Positions 15,524-23,896 of a DNA stretch of 64,000 bases are shown one piece after another. Location of the stretch: the NCBI GenBank assembly GCA_963797265.1, contig CAWCOY010000002.1, positions 124,001-188,000 on the forward strand, read 5' to 3'. The DNA comes from DASUPK01 sp963797265. Its GTDB lineage: Bacteria; Actinomycetota; Thermoleophilia; Solirubrobacterales; 70-9. The notes under the pieces are model-generated. The model was not told the origin of the DNA. It did not search any database and saw only the letters and a program-made list of their open reading frames with translations. Every line of letters starts with the position of its first letter. Within the stretch, counting starts at the first letter, position 1. Made by a program: the position numbers and the translations under genes.

Positions 15524-17030
15524 CCGGGTTCCGCCGCTCGGCGAAGCGCCGGTCCTTCGAGGCCGCCAGCGCGTAGCGACCGACGAGCTCGGCTCGTAGC
15601 TGGTCCGGCTCGATCACGGCGTCGACGACCAGCTCCGAGGCGAGATGGAGGATGTCGATGTCCTCGGCGTACTCCTCCCGCTTCTCCCGTACGAAGCGCT
15701 CCCGCTCTTCCGGGTCCTCGATCTCCTGGATCTGGTTGAAGAACACCGCGTTGATGGCCGCCTCGGGGCCCATCACCGCGATCTGCGCCTGCGGGAAGGC
15801 CAGGCACGAGTCGGGCTCAAACGCGGGTCCGGCCATCGCGTAGAGGCCGGCCCCATAGGCCTTGCGCACGATCACCGAGATCTTGGGCACGGTCGCCTCC
15901 GACACCGCGCTGATCATTTTCGCCCCGTGCCTGATGATCCCCTGGCGCTCGACCTCCTTGCCGATCATGAAGCCCGGCACGTCCGCAAGGAACAGCAGGG
16001 GGACGTTGAACGCGTTGCAGGTCATGATGAAGCGGGCCGCCTTGTCGGCCGAGTCGACGAACAGCACGCCGCCCTTCACCTTCGGCTGGTTGGCGACGAT
16101 CCCGATCGCCCGCCCGTCCAGGCGCGCATAGCCGACGACGACCTCCTTCGCCCAGCGGTCGTGGACCTCACAGAATGAGTCCGCGTCGACGATCGCCCCG
16201 ATCAGGTCCTTGACGTCGAAGGGGTCCTTCTCGTTGTCGGGCACGATCTCCGACACCGCACGGTTCTCCTCCGGATCGGAGGGCGGCGCGGCCGGCGGCT
16301 CCTCCCGCCAGTTGGCCGGCATGTAGGAGAGGTAGCGGCGGGCGAGATCGATCGCGTCCTCGTCGGTCTCGGCGAGCATGTGGCCACAGCCGCTCACCGA
16401 GGTGTGCATCCTGGCCCCGCCCATCTCCTCCAGCGTCACCTTCTCGCCGATCACCATCTCCGCCATTCGCGGCGAGCCGAGGTACATCGACGCGTTCCCG
16501 TCGCGCATGATCACGATGTCGCAGAAGGCCGGGATGTACGCGCCTCCGGCGGCGCTCGGCCCGAACAGCAGGCACACCTGGGGCACCTGCCCCGAGAGCC
16601 GAACCTGCGTGTGGAAGATGTGGCCGGCGCCCCGTCGACCTGGGAACATCCGCACCTGATCGGTGATCCGGGCGCCGGCTGAGTCCACCAGGTAGACGAT
16701 CGGCACCTGATGGGCGAGCGCGCGCTCCTGGATCCGCAGGATCTTCTCCACGGTCTTCGGGCCCCATGACCCGGCCTTGACGGCCGGGTCGTTCGCCATC
16801 AGCGCGATCGGGCGCCCGGCGACCGTCCCCATGCCGGTGACGACGCCATCGGCTCCGAGCCCCTCCTGCTCCCAGTTGGCGAGCAACCCCTCCTCGGCCA
16901 GAGAACCCTCATCGAGCAGCCGCGCGACCCGCTCTCGGACGGGCAGCTTCTCCTGCTCGGCGACCTTCTTCCGATGGCGTTCCGGACCCCCCTCCAACGC
17001 CGCGTCGAGGGCCTCCCTGACGTCGCTCAC
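15510..17030 (-). CDS. Acyl-CoA carboxylase carboxyltransferase (beta) subunit
   Basis: The 506-residue product is a crotonase-fold carboxyltransferase that moves CO2 from carboxybiotin to an acyl-CoA. It has the N-terminal MARLLDEGS-like block (VARLLDEGSLAE), oxyanion-hole region LFGPSAAGGAYIPAFCD, and the C-terminal half with VDSADKAARFI, LFLADVPGFMIGKEVE and AYGAGLYAMAG. Length is typical of propionyl-/methylcrotonyl-type subunits. Which acyl-CoA it carboxylates cannot be read from the sequence. The biotin carboxylase partner is not in the window. Nearby HMG-CoA lyase and 3-hydroxyacyl-CoA dehydrogenase genes fit branched-chain or fatty-acid breakdown. Confidence 0.88.
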   Translation of the reverse strand: MSDVREALDAALEGGPERHRKKVAEQEKLPVRERVARLLDEGSLAEEGLLANWEQEGLGADGVVTGMGTVAGRPIALMANDPAVKAGSWGPKTVEKILRIQERALAHQVPIVYLVDSAGARITDQVRMFPGRRGAGHIFHTQVRLSGQVPQVCLLFGPSAAGGAYIPAFCDIVIMRDGNASMYLGSPRMAEMVIGEKVTLEEMGGARMHTSVSGCGHMLAETDEDAIDLARRYLSYMPANWREEPPAAPPSDPEENRAVSEIVPDNEKDPFDVKDLIGAIVDADSFCEVHDRWAKEVVVGYARLDGRAIGIVANQPKVKGGVLFVDSADKAARFIMTCNAFNVPLLFLADVPGFMIGKEVERQGIIRHGAKMISAVSEATVPKISVIVRKAYGAGLYAMAGPAFEPDSCLAFPQAQIAVMGPEAAINAVFFNQIQEIEDPEERERFVREKREEYAEDIDILHLASELVVDAVIEPDQLRAELVGRYALAASKDRRFAERRNPVTPA

Positions 17031-17034
17031 GTAC

Positions 17035-17844
17035 CTAGGTCCTCAGGTCCTGGCGCTCAGGGCGCGGCTGCTCAAGGACGTCGCGCTCCTGGGTGTCCTG
17101 CGGCTCCCGGACAGCGTCTTGCTCGGTGGTGATCGAGTGCTCCTGGGTCTCCTGCGAAGCGGGGGCGACCTGGGTCTCCTCGGACTCCGGCTCGATCGGC
17201 ATCTCGTCGGACTCCGGCTCGATCGGCATCTCGTCGGACTCCGGCGCGATCTGAGTCTCCGCAGCACCTCGGTCCTCGGGCTCCGGCAGTGGCTCAGGCA
17301 CCCGCAGCTCCTCCGAGCGATGCTGCTCGACTGCGGCGCTCAGCTTCCGCGAGAGCTCCTCGGTGTCCGCGATCACGTCCTCGCGCCTGCGAATCAGGTC
17401 CCCGAGCAGCGCCTCCATGTCCTCCCGCCGCTGGTTTGCCTCCTCGACGATCCGCCGCGCCTGTGCCTGAGCCTGCTCGATCGCCTCCTGAGCCCGCTGA
17501 TCCGCCGCGGCCCGCGTCTCGGTCGCATAGCTGTCCGCCTCGGTGCGGGTCTCGGTCGCCTCCAGGTTCGCCGTGTTGACCGTCCCACGGGCCTCGTCCT
17601 CGGCCTCCGCTCGGAGCTGCTCGGCGCTCTCCTCCGCCTGGGCCAGGATCGCGCCGGTGCGCTCCCCGACTCGCTCGAGCTCGCGCTTCACGGCGTCCGA
17701 GCGCGACTCGTCTCCGCCGCCGGTCTCGAGCCAGTCCGCGAGGCGGCCCAGGAACTTCTCGACCTCGTGCTTGTCATATCCCCGTCGTGAGGACGGGAAG
17801 GTGGCGTTCCTGATGCGGTCGAGGCTGGTCTGGTCGACTCCCAT
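17035..17844 (-). CDS. DivIVA-domain coiled-coil protein
   Basis: The N-terminus (SLDRIRNATFPSSRRGYDKHEVEKFL) matches the DivIVA/GpsB membrane-binding domain, in which a Phe-Pro and a GYD(K/x)xEVD(x)FL motif are diagnostic. A long Ala/Glu/Gln-rich coiled coil follows (about 60-185). The last about 80 residues are acidic and low complexity, with a nine-residue unit PESDEMPIE in tandem. DivIVA-like proteins mark curved membrane and recruit cell-pole or septum machinery. The 269-residue length is normal. It lies between the carboxyltransferase and dehydrogenase genes on the same strand, probably in one operon but without an evident functional link. Confidence 0.88.
   Translation of the reverse strand: MGVDQTSLDRIRNATFPSSRRGYDKHEVEKFLGRLADWLETGGGDESRSDAVKRELERVGERTGAILAQAEESAEQLRAEAEDEARGTVNTANLEATETRTEADSYATETRAAADQRAQEAIEQAQAQARRIVEEANQRREDMEALLGDLIRRREDVIADTEELSRKLSAAVEQHRSEELRVPEPLPEPEDRGAAETQIAPESDEMPIEPESDEMPIEPESEETQVAPASQETQEHSITTEQDAVREPQDTQERDVLEQPRPERQDLRT
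17181..17234. repeat. Two perfect 27-bp tandem repeats inside the DivIVA-like gene
   Basis: Positions 17181-17207 and 17208-17234 are identical and encode PESDEMPIE twice; a third, degenerate unit begins at 17235. In-frame slippage here would lengthen or shorten the acidic tail by nine residues. Confidence 0.9.
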
Positions 17845-17868
17845 ACTCGGAACCCTCCTTGAGCTGGC

Positions 17869-18759
17869 CTAGCTCTGACTCCCGGAATCCACCGGGACGG
17901 GCTGATCGCCGGAGTAATCGTAGAACCCGCGACCGGACTTCCGCCCGTAGTTCCCGGCCGAGACCATCTTCTTGAGCGTGTCCGGGGCCGCGAAGCGCTC
18001 CTCCCCGTAGGCGTCGACCATCACATCGGCGATCGCCGCAAGCGTGTCGAGGCCGATGAAGTCTGCGAGCGTCAGCGGGCCCATTGGGTGGCTGGCGCCG
18101 GCCATCATCCCGGTGTCGATGTCCTGAATCGAACCCACGCCCTGCTCGTGTGCCCGGATCGCGTCGAGCATGTAGGGGACCAGCAGCCGATTGACGATGA
18201 AGCCGCGATTGTCGTTCGCGGCCACCGTCGTCTTGCCGAGCTTCTCGCCCACCTCGAAGCCGAGCGCGACCGCCTCGTCGCCGGAGCTCTCGGCGCGCAC
18301 GACCTCGAGCAGCGGCATCACCTGGGGCGGGTTGAAGAAGTGCAGCCCGATCATGCGGTCCGGGCGCTTGGTCGCGTCCGCCTGCGTCGCGACGGGGAGA
18401 GAGGACGTGTTGGTGGCGAAGTACGCGTCCTCCTTGACGATCCCGTCGAGCTCGCTCCACATCTCGAGCTTGCCGTCGAGGTCCTCGGTGATCGCCTCGA
18501 TCACCAGGTCGCTGTCGGCGAGCTCCGCGTACTCGAGCGTGGGCGCGATGCGGCCGCGAACCGCGTCGGCATCCGCCTGCTCCATCTTGCCCTTCTCGAC
18601 GGCCCGGCCGAGCTGCTTTTCGATCTTGCCGATGCCCTTGTCGAGCGCTCCCTGATCGATCTCCCGTACGACGACGTCCAACCCCGCCTGCGCGCAGATC
18701 TGAGAGATCCCGTGGCCCATGAGCCCGCAGCCCACGACACCGACCTTGCTGATCGCCAT
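17869..18759 (-). CDS. 3-hydroxybutyryl-CoA dehydrogenase
   Basis: The 296-residue enzyme has an N-terminal NAD(P)-binding GVVGCGLMGHGI (7-18), the substrate motif ATNTSSLPV, the catalytic His 140 and Glu 152 in LHFFNPPQVMPLLEVV, and the C-terminal helical domain (NRLLVPYMLDAI, HPMGPLTLADFIGLD, YGRKSGRGFYDY). It interconverts acetoacetyl-CoA and 3-hydroxybutyryl-CoA. Together with aacS and ccr it could supply crotonyl-CoA for the ethylmalonyl-CoA pathway. The gene is 24 bases upstream of the DivIVA-like gene. The cofactor (NAD or NADP) and the stereochemistry are not determinable here. Confidence 0.92.
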   Translation of the reverse strand: MAISKVGVVGCGLMGHGISQICAQAGLDVVVREIDQGALDKGIGKIEKQLGRAVEKGKMEQADADAVRGRIAPTLEYAELADSDLVIEAITEDLDGKLEMWSELDGIVKEDAYFATNTSSLPVATQADATKRPDRMIGLHFFNPPQVMPLLEVVRAESSGDEAVALGFEVGEKLGKTTVAANDNRGFIVNRLLVPYMLDAIRAHEQGVGSIQDIDTGMMAGASHPMGPLTLADFIGLDTLAAIADVMVDAYGEERFAAPDTLKKMVSAGNYGRKSGRGFYDYSGDQPVPVDSGSQS

Positions 18760-18870
18760 TCGCTCGTTCCTCCGATGGTTCGACTGATTGGCGGGTGAGC
18801 ATACGTTGGTCTACCTTTCCCGGCTCCGCGAAGGGCGCAACCGCCCGGCGGATCGTGGGTTTCACATCCG

Positions 18871-20406
18871 ATGGGCTCGGGGCGTTCACACAAAGCGGGG
18901 TTTTCGCTTGCCGTCGCGGCGGCTGCACTGCTCGCCTGGGCGGCCGCGGGGGCACTCGGGACGCCCTCCGTACAGCCAACGGCGGCCACCGCCTCGCCGC
19001 TGGCGCACACCGCGTCAACATGCGAGGCCAAATGTCAACCGGCGAGGGACCGCCACCGCGAGAAGCGCGCCGCGCGCCGGCGCAAGAACGCCCGGCAGAA
19101 GCGCCCGAACGTGGTCCTGATCAACACCGACGACATGAACGTCTCGGACCTGGTCGTGATGCGAAAGACGCTCAGCCTGCTCGGGGCCCACGGCACGACC
19201 TTCCGCAACAGCTACGTCTCCTATCCGCTCTGCTGCCCTTCGCGCGCCACGCAGCTCACGGGCCAGTACGCGCACAACCACGGAGTGCTCACCGATCAGC
19301 GCTTCACCGACCTGGACAGCTCGAACACGCTCGCGGTCTGGCTGAAGCGCGCCAAGTACCGGACCGCGTTGGTGGGCAAGTACCTGAACGGCTACGGGGT
19401 CCTCAACCCTCGGGAGGTTCCGCCGGGCTGGAGGCAGTGGTACGGGCTCACCGGCGGAACCGAGCAGAAGCGCTATGGCTTCAAGCTCAACGAGAACGGC
19501 AAAGTCCACAACTACCCCCGCAAGCCCGCCAACTACATCGACTACGTGCTCGGCGCCAAGGTGAACGGGCTGCTCAAGGAGTGGGCCCCGAGCCCGAAGC
19601 CGTTCTTCCTCTACTACAACCCGAACAACCCGCACGGCGAGAAGGGCACGCCGATCTGGTCGACCCGCGATCCCGAGCCCGCGCCGCAATACCTCGGGCG
19701 CTTCGGGGACATCCAGGCACCCCGCTACCCGAACTTCGACGAGCCGAATGTCTCGGACAAGCCGAAGCAGATCCGCGGAATACCCCATCTCAGCGACCGG
19801 GACATCGCCGACATCGACCGCCGCTACCGGGGCCGGCTGGAGAGTCTGCTCTCAGTCGATGACGAGATCAAGAAGATCGTCGGACTCGTTCGCAAGTACG
19901 GGGACAAGCGCAAGACCTTCTTCATCTTCACCTCCGACAACGGACTCCAGATGGGCGCGCACCGGATCGAGTTCAAGGACTACCTCTACGAGGAGGGCGA
20001 GCGGGTCCCCCTGATCATCCGCGGCCCGGGTGTCCCTCAGAACACGACGCGCGAACAGCTGGCCGCCAACATCGACCTCGCCCCGACGATCGTGGCCATC
20101 GCCAAGGGGACGCGGCCCGGACGAGTGATGGACGGGATCAACCTGCTGCCGCTGATCCGCGACCCGAGCGTCTCGGCCGACCGCTCGATCCTCTTCGAGA
20201 GCGTCGACCTCGACATCTACGGAGTCAGGCGCGGTCCGTGGTCCTACAACCGCTACTCGGACGGCGAGGAAGAGCTCTACGACCTCGACAGCGACCCCTA
20301 CCAGCTCACCAACGTGGCCGACGACCCCGGACTGGGCTCGCTGAAGTCCTCCCTGGCGGCCGATCTGGCGCGGCTGCGCACCTGCTCGGGCGCTACCTGC
20401 CGCTAG
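18871..20406 (+). CDS. Secreted sulfatase (formylglycine type), second copy
   Basis: The 511-residue product starts with a signal-peptide-like stretch (FSLAVAAAALLAWAAAGALG), followed by a basic linker (EKRAARRRKNARQKR) absent from the sulfatase at 4083. The core has VVLINTDDMN, the CCPSR signature at 121-125 with formylglycine precursor Cys 121, HNHGV, VGKYLNGYG and FTSDNGLQMGAHR. The fold and motif order follow the first sulfatase, so the two are paralogs with diverged sequence. It probably desulfates extracellular or wall-attached glycans. The family is certain; the substrate is not. Confidence 0.9.
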   Translation: MGSGRSHKAGFSLAVAAAALLAWAAAGALGTPSVQPTAATASPLAHTASTCEAKCQPARDRHREKRAARRRKNARQKRPNVVLINTDDMNVSDLVVMRKTLSLLGAHGTTFRNSYVSYPLCCPSRATQLTGQYAHNHGVLTDQRFTDLDSSNTLAVWLKRAKYRTALVGKYLNGYGVLNPREVPPGWRQWYGLTGGTEQKRYGFKLNENGKVHNYPRKPANYIDYVLGAKVNGLLKEWAPSPKPFFLYYNPNNPHGEKGTPIWSTRDPEPAPQYLGRFGDIQAPRYPNFDEPNVSDKPKQIRGIPHLSDRDIADIDRRYRGRLESLLSVDDEIKKIVGLVRKYGDKRKTFFIFTSDNGLQMGAHRIEFKDYLYEEGERVPLIIRGPGVPQNTTREQLAANIDLAPTIVAIAKGTRPGRVMDGINLLPLIRDPSVSADRSILFESVDLDIYGVRRGPWSYNRYSDGEEELYDLDSDPYQLTNVADDPGLGSLKSSLAADLARLRTCSGATCR

Positions 20407-20414
20407 GCGGCTGA

Positions 20415-20458
20415 TGGTCCGGCGGCGGTGTTTGTGGCCGCCGCTTATCGCGAAGCCG
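20415..20458. repeat. Palindromic repeat, family 2, copy E
   Basis: A hairpin of 7 bp (GCGGCGG/CCGCCGC, 20422-20444) followed by CGAAGCC. It resembles 63566-63607 over about 43 bases. It lies between convergent genes and its outer part contains the TAA stop of the NTF2-like gene on the - strand. It may act as a transcription terminator for either gene, although no long T run follows. Confidence 0.55.
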
Positions 20459-20822
20459 CGTCAAGCTGCCGCTTCATGGCGTCAGCCAAGGCGTTGACGC
20501 CGCTCATCGGGCGCACGTAGACGGCCATCCGGTTGATCCGGCCGTCCGAGTCGAAGTTCAGGAAGTCGATCCCGTCGAGCTCGCGATCTCCGACGCGCGC
20601 ACTGAACGCCAGAGCGGCCGCGTCATCGGTCTCGACCTGGTCGGTGTAGCGGAAGCCCTCGAAGACCTGGACCACGGCGCCGAGCAGCATCGCGACCGTC
20701 TCCCGCCCCTCGTAGGGCTTGAAGACCACCGGGCTGCGGAAGACCACATCCTCGGCGAACAACTCGTCGATCGCCCCGAAATCCTTGGCCTCGGCTGCTC
20801 GGCGGAATCGGTCGCTCTTCAT
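20445..20822 (-). CDS. NTF2-like (SnoaL-type) protein
   Basis: The 125-residue protein starts MKSDRFRRAAEAKDFGAIDELFAEDVVFRSP, the typical helix and first strand of NTF2-like folds, and continues through YEGRETVAMLLGAVVQVF and a closing strand INRMAVYVRP. Function is unknown; relatives act as isomerases, dehydratases or ligand carriers. It is nine bases upstream of the HMG-CoA lyase gene's stop on the same strand, probably co-transcribed. The last codons and the stop overlap a palindromic repeat. Confidence 0.8.
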   Translation of the reverse strand: MKSDRFRRAAEAKDFGAIDELFAEDVVFRSPVVFKPYEGRETVAMLLGAVVQVFEGFRYTDQVETDDAAALAFSARVGDRELDGIDFLNFDSDGRINRMAVYVRPMSGVNALADAMKRQLDAASR

Positions 20823-20831
20823 GACCGCACC

Positions 20832-21752
20832 CTACCGGTGCCAGTCCACCGGCCCCGCGGTGAGCAGGTGCGCCCCGAGCGGGCGGCCGAGCACGCTCTG
20901 CACCTCGGAAGACGCCGCGATCAGCTTCGGCAGGTCGATGCCGGTGGCGACGCCCATTTCCTCCAGCATCGAGACCACGTCTTCCGTCGAGATGTTCCCG
21001 GTCGACCCGGGAGGCACGGGACAGCCGCCGAGCTCGCCGAAGGAACTCTCGAACGAGTCGACTCCCTGCTCCAGCGCCGCCAGCACGTTCGCCAACCCCT
21101 GGCCGCGGGTGTTGTGGAAGTGGGCTGTGAGCTCGACCTCCGAAAGGCGTTCTCGGGCCTTTGCGAAGAACTCGCCAACCTGGCGCGGGTTCGCCATGCC
21201 GGTCGTGTCCCCGAACGCGATCTCCTCGCAGCCGAAGCGGGCCAGCTTCTCGGCGATCTCGAAGACGCGGTCCGCCGGCACCTCGCCCTCGTACGGGCAG
21301 CCGAAGCTGGTCGAGATCACTCCCTCGCAACGCAGACCGGCGTCGCGCGCGGTGCCGATCGTCCCCTCCAGGTCCGCGAGCGACTCCTGGATCGGGCGGT
21401 TGACGTTCTTGCGGTTGTGGGTCTCGGACGCCGAGAGGAAGAAGTTGGCCTCCTGGAAGCGATCCCGGAGTGGAAGGGCGTTGTCGAGGCCCTTGCGGTT
21501 AGGAATCAGGACGGAATAGGCGACCCCCTCAACCGGCTCGAACCGGGTCAGCACCTCCTCCCCGTCGGCGAGCTGCGGGATGACGTCCGGGCGCACGAAC
21601 GAGGTGAGCTCGATCCGTTTCAGCCCGGCTTCGCCGAGCAGGCCGATGAGGCGGACCTTCTCCTCGGTGGGAATCACCTCGGGCTCGTTCTGGAACCCGT
21701 CGCGAGGCCCGACTTCCCGGACGCGGACGGTCTTGGGCAGGTCTGCGGCCAT
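20832..21752 (-). CDS. Hydroxymethylglutaryl-CoA lyase
   Basis: A TIM-barrel lyase of 306 residues that cleaves HMG-CoA to acetyl-CoA and acetoacetate in leucine and ketone-body metabolism. Diagnostic segments: VREVGPRDGFQNE at the N-terminus (metal-binding Asp and catalytic Arg), AFGDTTGMANP, the metal-binding AHFHNTRGQ and the catalytic-cysteine loop GGCPVPPGSTGN. The product acetoacetate could be reactivated by the acetoacetyl-CoA synthetase at 9272. ATG 21752 is chosen over GTG 21755. The start overlaps the stop of a truncated transporter frame. Confidence 0.92.
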   Translation of the reverse strand: MAADLPKTVRVREVGPRDGFQNEPEVIPTEEKVRLIGLLGEAGLKRIELTSFVRPDVIPQLADGEEVLTRFEPVEGVAYSVLIPNRKGLDNALPLRDRFQEANFFLSASETHNRKNVNRPIQESLADLEGTIGTARDAGLRCEGVISTSFGCPYEGEVPADRVFEIAEKLARFGCEEIAFGDTTGMANPRQVGEFFAKARERLSEVELTAHFHNTRGQGLANVLAALEQGVDSFESSFGELGGCPVPPGSTGNISTEDVVSMLEEMGVATGIDLPKLIAASSEVQSVLGRPLGAHLLTAGPVDWHR

Positions 21753-22039
21753 CACATCCAGCCTAGCCGTGGGTCGATTAGGCCGCTGAGATCAGCACAG
21801 CGCCCGAAAGCGATGCGGACCGCCTCGCAGAGGCCGGTCAGGACGCCGTAGATGCGGAACGAGCCGTCCGGAGGGCCCTCGCCGCGGACGACCACGTTGA
21901 CCGCGAGCAGGAGGAGGGCGCTCGCCTGGGAGACCAGGAGAACGGAAAGCAGCGGAAGAGAGCGGCTCTTCAGTCCGCCGAGGAAGTCCGACACCCCGTA
22001 GACGAGGCTCGACCCGAGGGCGAGGGCGATCGCGACCAC
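21752..22039 (-). pseudogene. EamA/DMT-type transporter, N-terminal remnant
   Basis: The first about 75 residues (VAIALALGSSLVYGVSDFLGG, LLSVLLVSQASALLLLAV) look like the first two helices of a drug/metabolite transporter of the EamA family. The similarity then ends (RIAFGRCADLSGLIDP) and the frame stops after 95 codons, where about 280 residues are expected. Its 5' end overlaps the thioesterase gene by 70 bases and its stop overlaps the HMG-CoA lyase start. Probably a decayed gene whose remaining frame bridges its neighbours. Confidence 0.6.
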
Positions 22040-22431
22040 GATTCGGCCGCGAGACTACGAGGCTCGGTCACCGAGCCGGTCTCGATCACGCGCCGCTCGT
22101 GGGTGCCGACGCCGATCGTGCGCTCGCCCTCCTTGACCTCGACGTCGAAGCGCAGCTTGCGATCGTCGACGACCTCGCGGAGCTTGGCGTGCACTGTGCA
22201 GGTCTGGCCCTCGGCCGCGGCCGAGACGTGTTTGACGCAGACCTCGAAGCCCACTGTCGCCTTGCCCTCGTCGAGCTGCTCGAAGGAGAGCACCGCGGCC
22301 GTGCGCTCCATCATCCCGATCATCCCCGGGGTCGAGAGCACGCTCGCCCCAATCGTGCCGCCGACGTCGGTCATCAGCCGGCCCTCGACCACGAACTCGT
22401 CGGTGCGCTCAGTCCCAGGCTCGAGAGCCAT
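21970..22431 (-). CDS. Hotdog-fold thioesterase, FlK-like
   Basis: The protein has a hotdog-like core with VLSTPGMIGMMERTA, a pattern seen in fluoroacetyl-CoA-type thioesterases, then TVGFEVCVKHVSAAAEG and a final strand GVGTHERRVI. Such enzymes hydrolyse small acyl-CoAs. The core ends near residue 115; the remaining Ser/Arg-rich tail is read across the EamA remnant and is probably not ancestral, suggesting that the original stop was lost. The ATG overlaps the stop of the upstream SDR gene (TGATG), so the pair is coupled. Confidence 0.7.
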   Translation of the reverse strand: MALEPGTERTDEFVVEGRLMTDVGGTIGASVLSTPGMIGMMERTAAVLSFEQLDEGKATVGFEVCVKHVSAAAEGQTCTVHAKLREVVDDRKLRFDVEVKEGERTIGVGTHERRVIETGSVTEPRSLAAESWSRSPSPSGRASSTGCRTSSAD

Positions 22432-23168
22432 CAGACCATCCCCAGCCCGCCGGAGACACCGAGAGTCTCGCCGGTCACGTAGGAGGCATCGTCGGAGGCC
22501 AGGAAGGCGACCGCTGCCGCGACCTCCTCGGGCTGTCCCAGGCGCCTAAGCTGCGTGCCCGCCTTCATCGTCTCGATGATCTTCTCGCCGATCTCGCCGA
22601 ACTCGACGGCCTGCATCAACAGCGGCGTCTCGATCGGCCCGGGCGCGATCGCGTTCGCGTTGATTCCGAAGCGGGCGCCCTCGCGGGCCATCACCTTGGT
22701 GAAGCCGATCACCCCCGCCTTCGCGGCCGAGTAGACGGCGGATCCCTTCGAGCCGACGCGCCCGGCTTCCGACGCGATATTCACGATCCGGCCGTAGCCC
22801 GCCTCCTGCATCCCCGGCAGAGCGGCGTAGGTGCAGTTGAGAACGCCCCTCAGGTTGACCGCAATCACCTTCTCCCACTGCTCCGGCGTGGTTTGGGCGA
22901 AGAAGCCGAACTCGTCCGTGCCGGCGTTGTTGACCAGGATGTCGATCGGCGGCCCGGCGCTGTCGACCGCGGCCTGTGCGGAGCCGAGGTCCGTCACGTC
23001 GAGCTGGATCGAGAGCCCCGAGATCTCGCCCGCGACCTCGGTCGCCCCCTCGAGGTTGAGGTCCCCGATCGTAACCTCGGCGCCCTCGGCTGCCAGTCGC
23101 CGCGCGATGGCGGCGCCGATGCCGCTCGCGCCGCCGGTGACCAGCGCCTTCTTGCCTTCCAGCCTCAT
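22431..23168 (-). CDS. Short-chain dehydrogenase/reductase
   Basis: The 245-residue enzyme has the classical SDR set: cofactor motif TGGASGIGAAIA (about 10-21), NNAG, catalytic Ser in NIASEAGR and YSAAK (Tyr and Lys), and a C-terminal ASYVTGETLGVSGG typical of FabG-like enzymes. An Asp after strand 2 (TIGDLN) favours NAD(H). The start at 23168 is the ATG before MRLEGKKALVTGG. It is probably a 3-hydroxyacyl-CoA or similar alcohol dehydrogenase, given its coupling to a thioesterase and HMG-CoA lyase; the substrate is unproven. Confidence 0.88.
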   Translation of the reverse strand: MRLEGKKALVTGGASGIGAAIARRLAAEGAEVTIGDLNLEGATEVAGEISGLSIQLDVTDLGSAQAAVDSAGPPIDILVNNAGTDEFGFFAQTTPEQWEKVIAVNLRGVLNCTYAALPGMQEAGYGRIVNIASEAGRVGSKGSAVYSAAKAGVIGFTKVMAREGARFGINANAIAPGPIETPLLMQAVEFGEIGEKIIETMKAGTQLRRLGQPEEVAAAVAFLASDDASYVTGETLGVSGGLGMV

Positions 23169-23212
23169 GGCGCAGGGCAGCCTATTCGGGCCGCCCTGTA
23201 GCTTGCTCGCCG

Positions 23213-23896
23213 GTGGCTGACCCAATTCCGATCATCGGGGGAACGGGCGCTCTCGGGTACGGCCTGGCGGTGCGCTGGGCCCGCGCGGGTCAGCCGATCG
23301 TGATCGGCTCCCGGGAGTCCGGCCGAGCCGAGGAGGCAGCCGAGCGCGTCCGAACCGAGGTCGAGGCTGCCGAGGTCGAGGGCCTGCAGAACGCGGAGGC
23401 CGCCGCCCGGGGCCCGATCGTTTTCCTCACGGTCCCCTTCCGGGCCCAGTCCGAGACCCTTACCAACCTCAAGGACGCTCTCTCGGAGGGTCAGCTTCTG
23501 GTGGATTGCACCGTGCCCACCGCCGCTGCTGTCAGCGGCAAGGCGGCGCGAACCCTGGGCGTTTGGCAGGGATCGGCCGCCCAGCAAGCCGAGGAGATGG
23601 TCCCCGAGGGCGTCACGGTGATCTCGGCTCTGCACACCGTCAGCGCAAAGAGGCTCGCGGAGGACGCCGTGCTCGACGAGGACGTTCTGGTCTGCGGCGA
23701 CCGCAAGGCCGACAAGGCGCGCGTCGCGAGGCTGATCGAGCAGATCGATGGCCTCCGCACCGTCAACGCTGGTGCGCTCGAGATGGCCCGCATTGTCGAG
23801 ACGCTCACGCCGATGCTGATCTCGATCAACGTCCGCTACAAGGCAGCCGCCGGCATCCGGATCACGGATCTGCCCGAGGGCGACCCCTGGGCGTGA
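23213..23896 (+). CDS. npdG: NADPH:F420 oxidoreductase
   Basis: The 227-residue protein carries the Rossmann motif IIGGTGALGYGLA (7-19) and IGSRESGRAEEAAERV, where Ser-Arg fits NADPH, then VFLTVPF, SALHTVSAKRL and the C-terminal VRYKAAAGIRITDLP, all as in F420-dependent NADP reductase. It moves hydride between NADPH and F420. The GTG start is 44 bases from the divergent SDR start. Its stop overlaps the cofD start (GTGA), heading a four-gene F420 operon. Confidence 0.9.
   Translation: MADPIPIIGGTGALGYGLAVRWARAGQPIVIGSRESGRAEEAAERVRTEVEAAEVEGLQNAEAAARGPIVFLTVPFRAQSETLTNLKDALSEGQLLVDCTVPTAAAVSGKAARTLGVWQGSAAQQAEEMVPEGVTVISALHTVSAKRLAEDAVLDEDVLVCGDRKADKARVARLIEQIDGLRTVNAGALEMARIVETLTPMLISINVRYKAAAGIRITDLPEGDPWA

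Noticed and set aside
18820..18860. A possible further copy of the family 1 palindromic repeat (GGCTCCGCGAAGG)
   Set aside because: Only a short match, without the inner stem or the ACCCGTTT flank.
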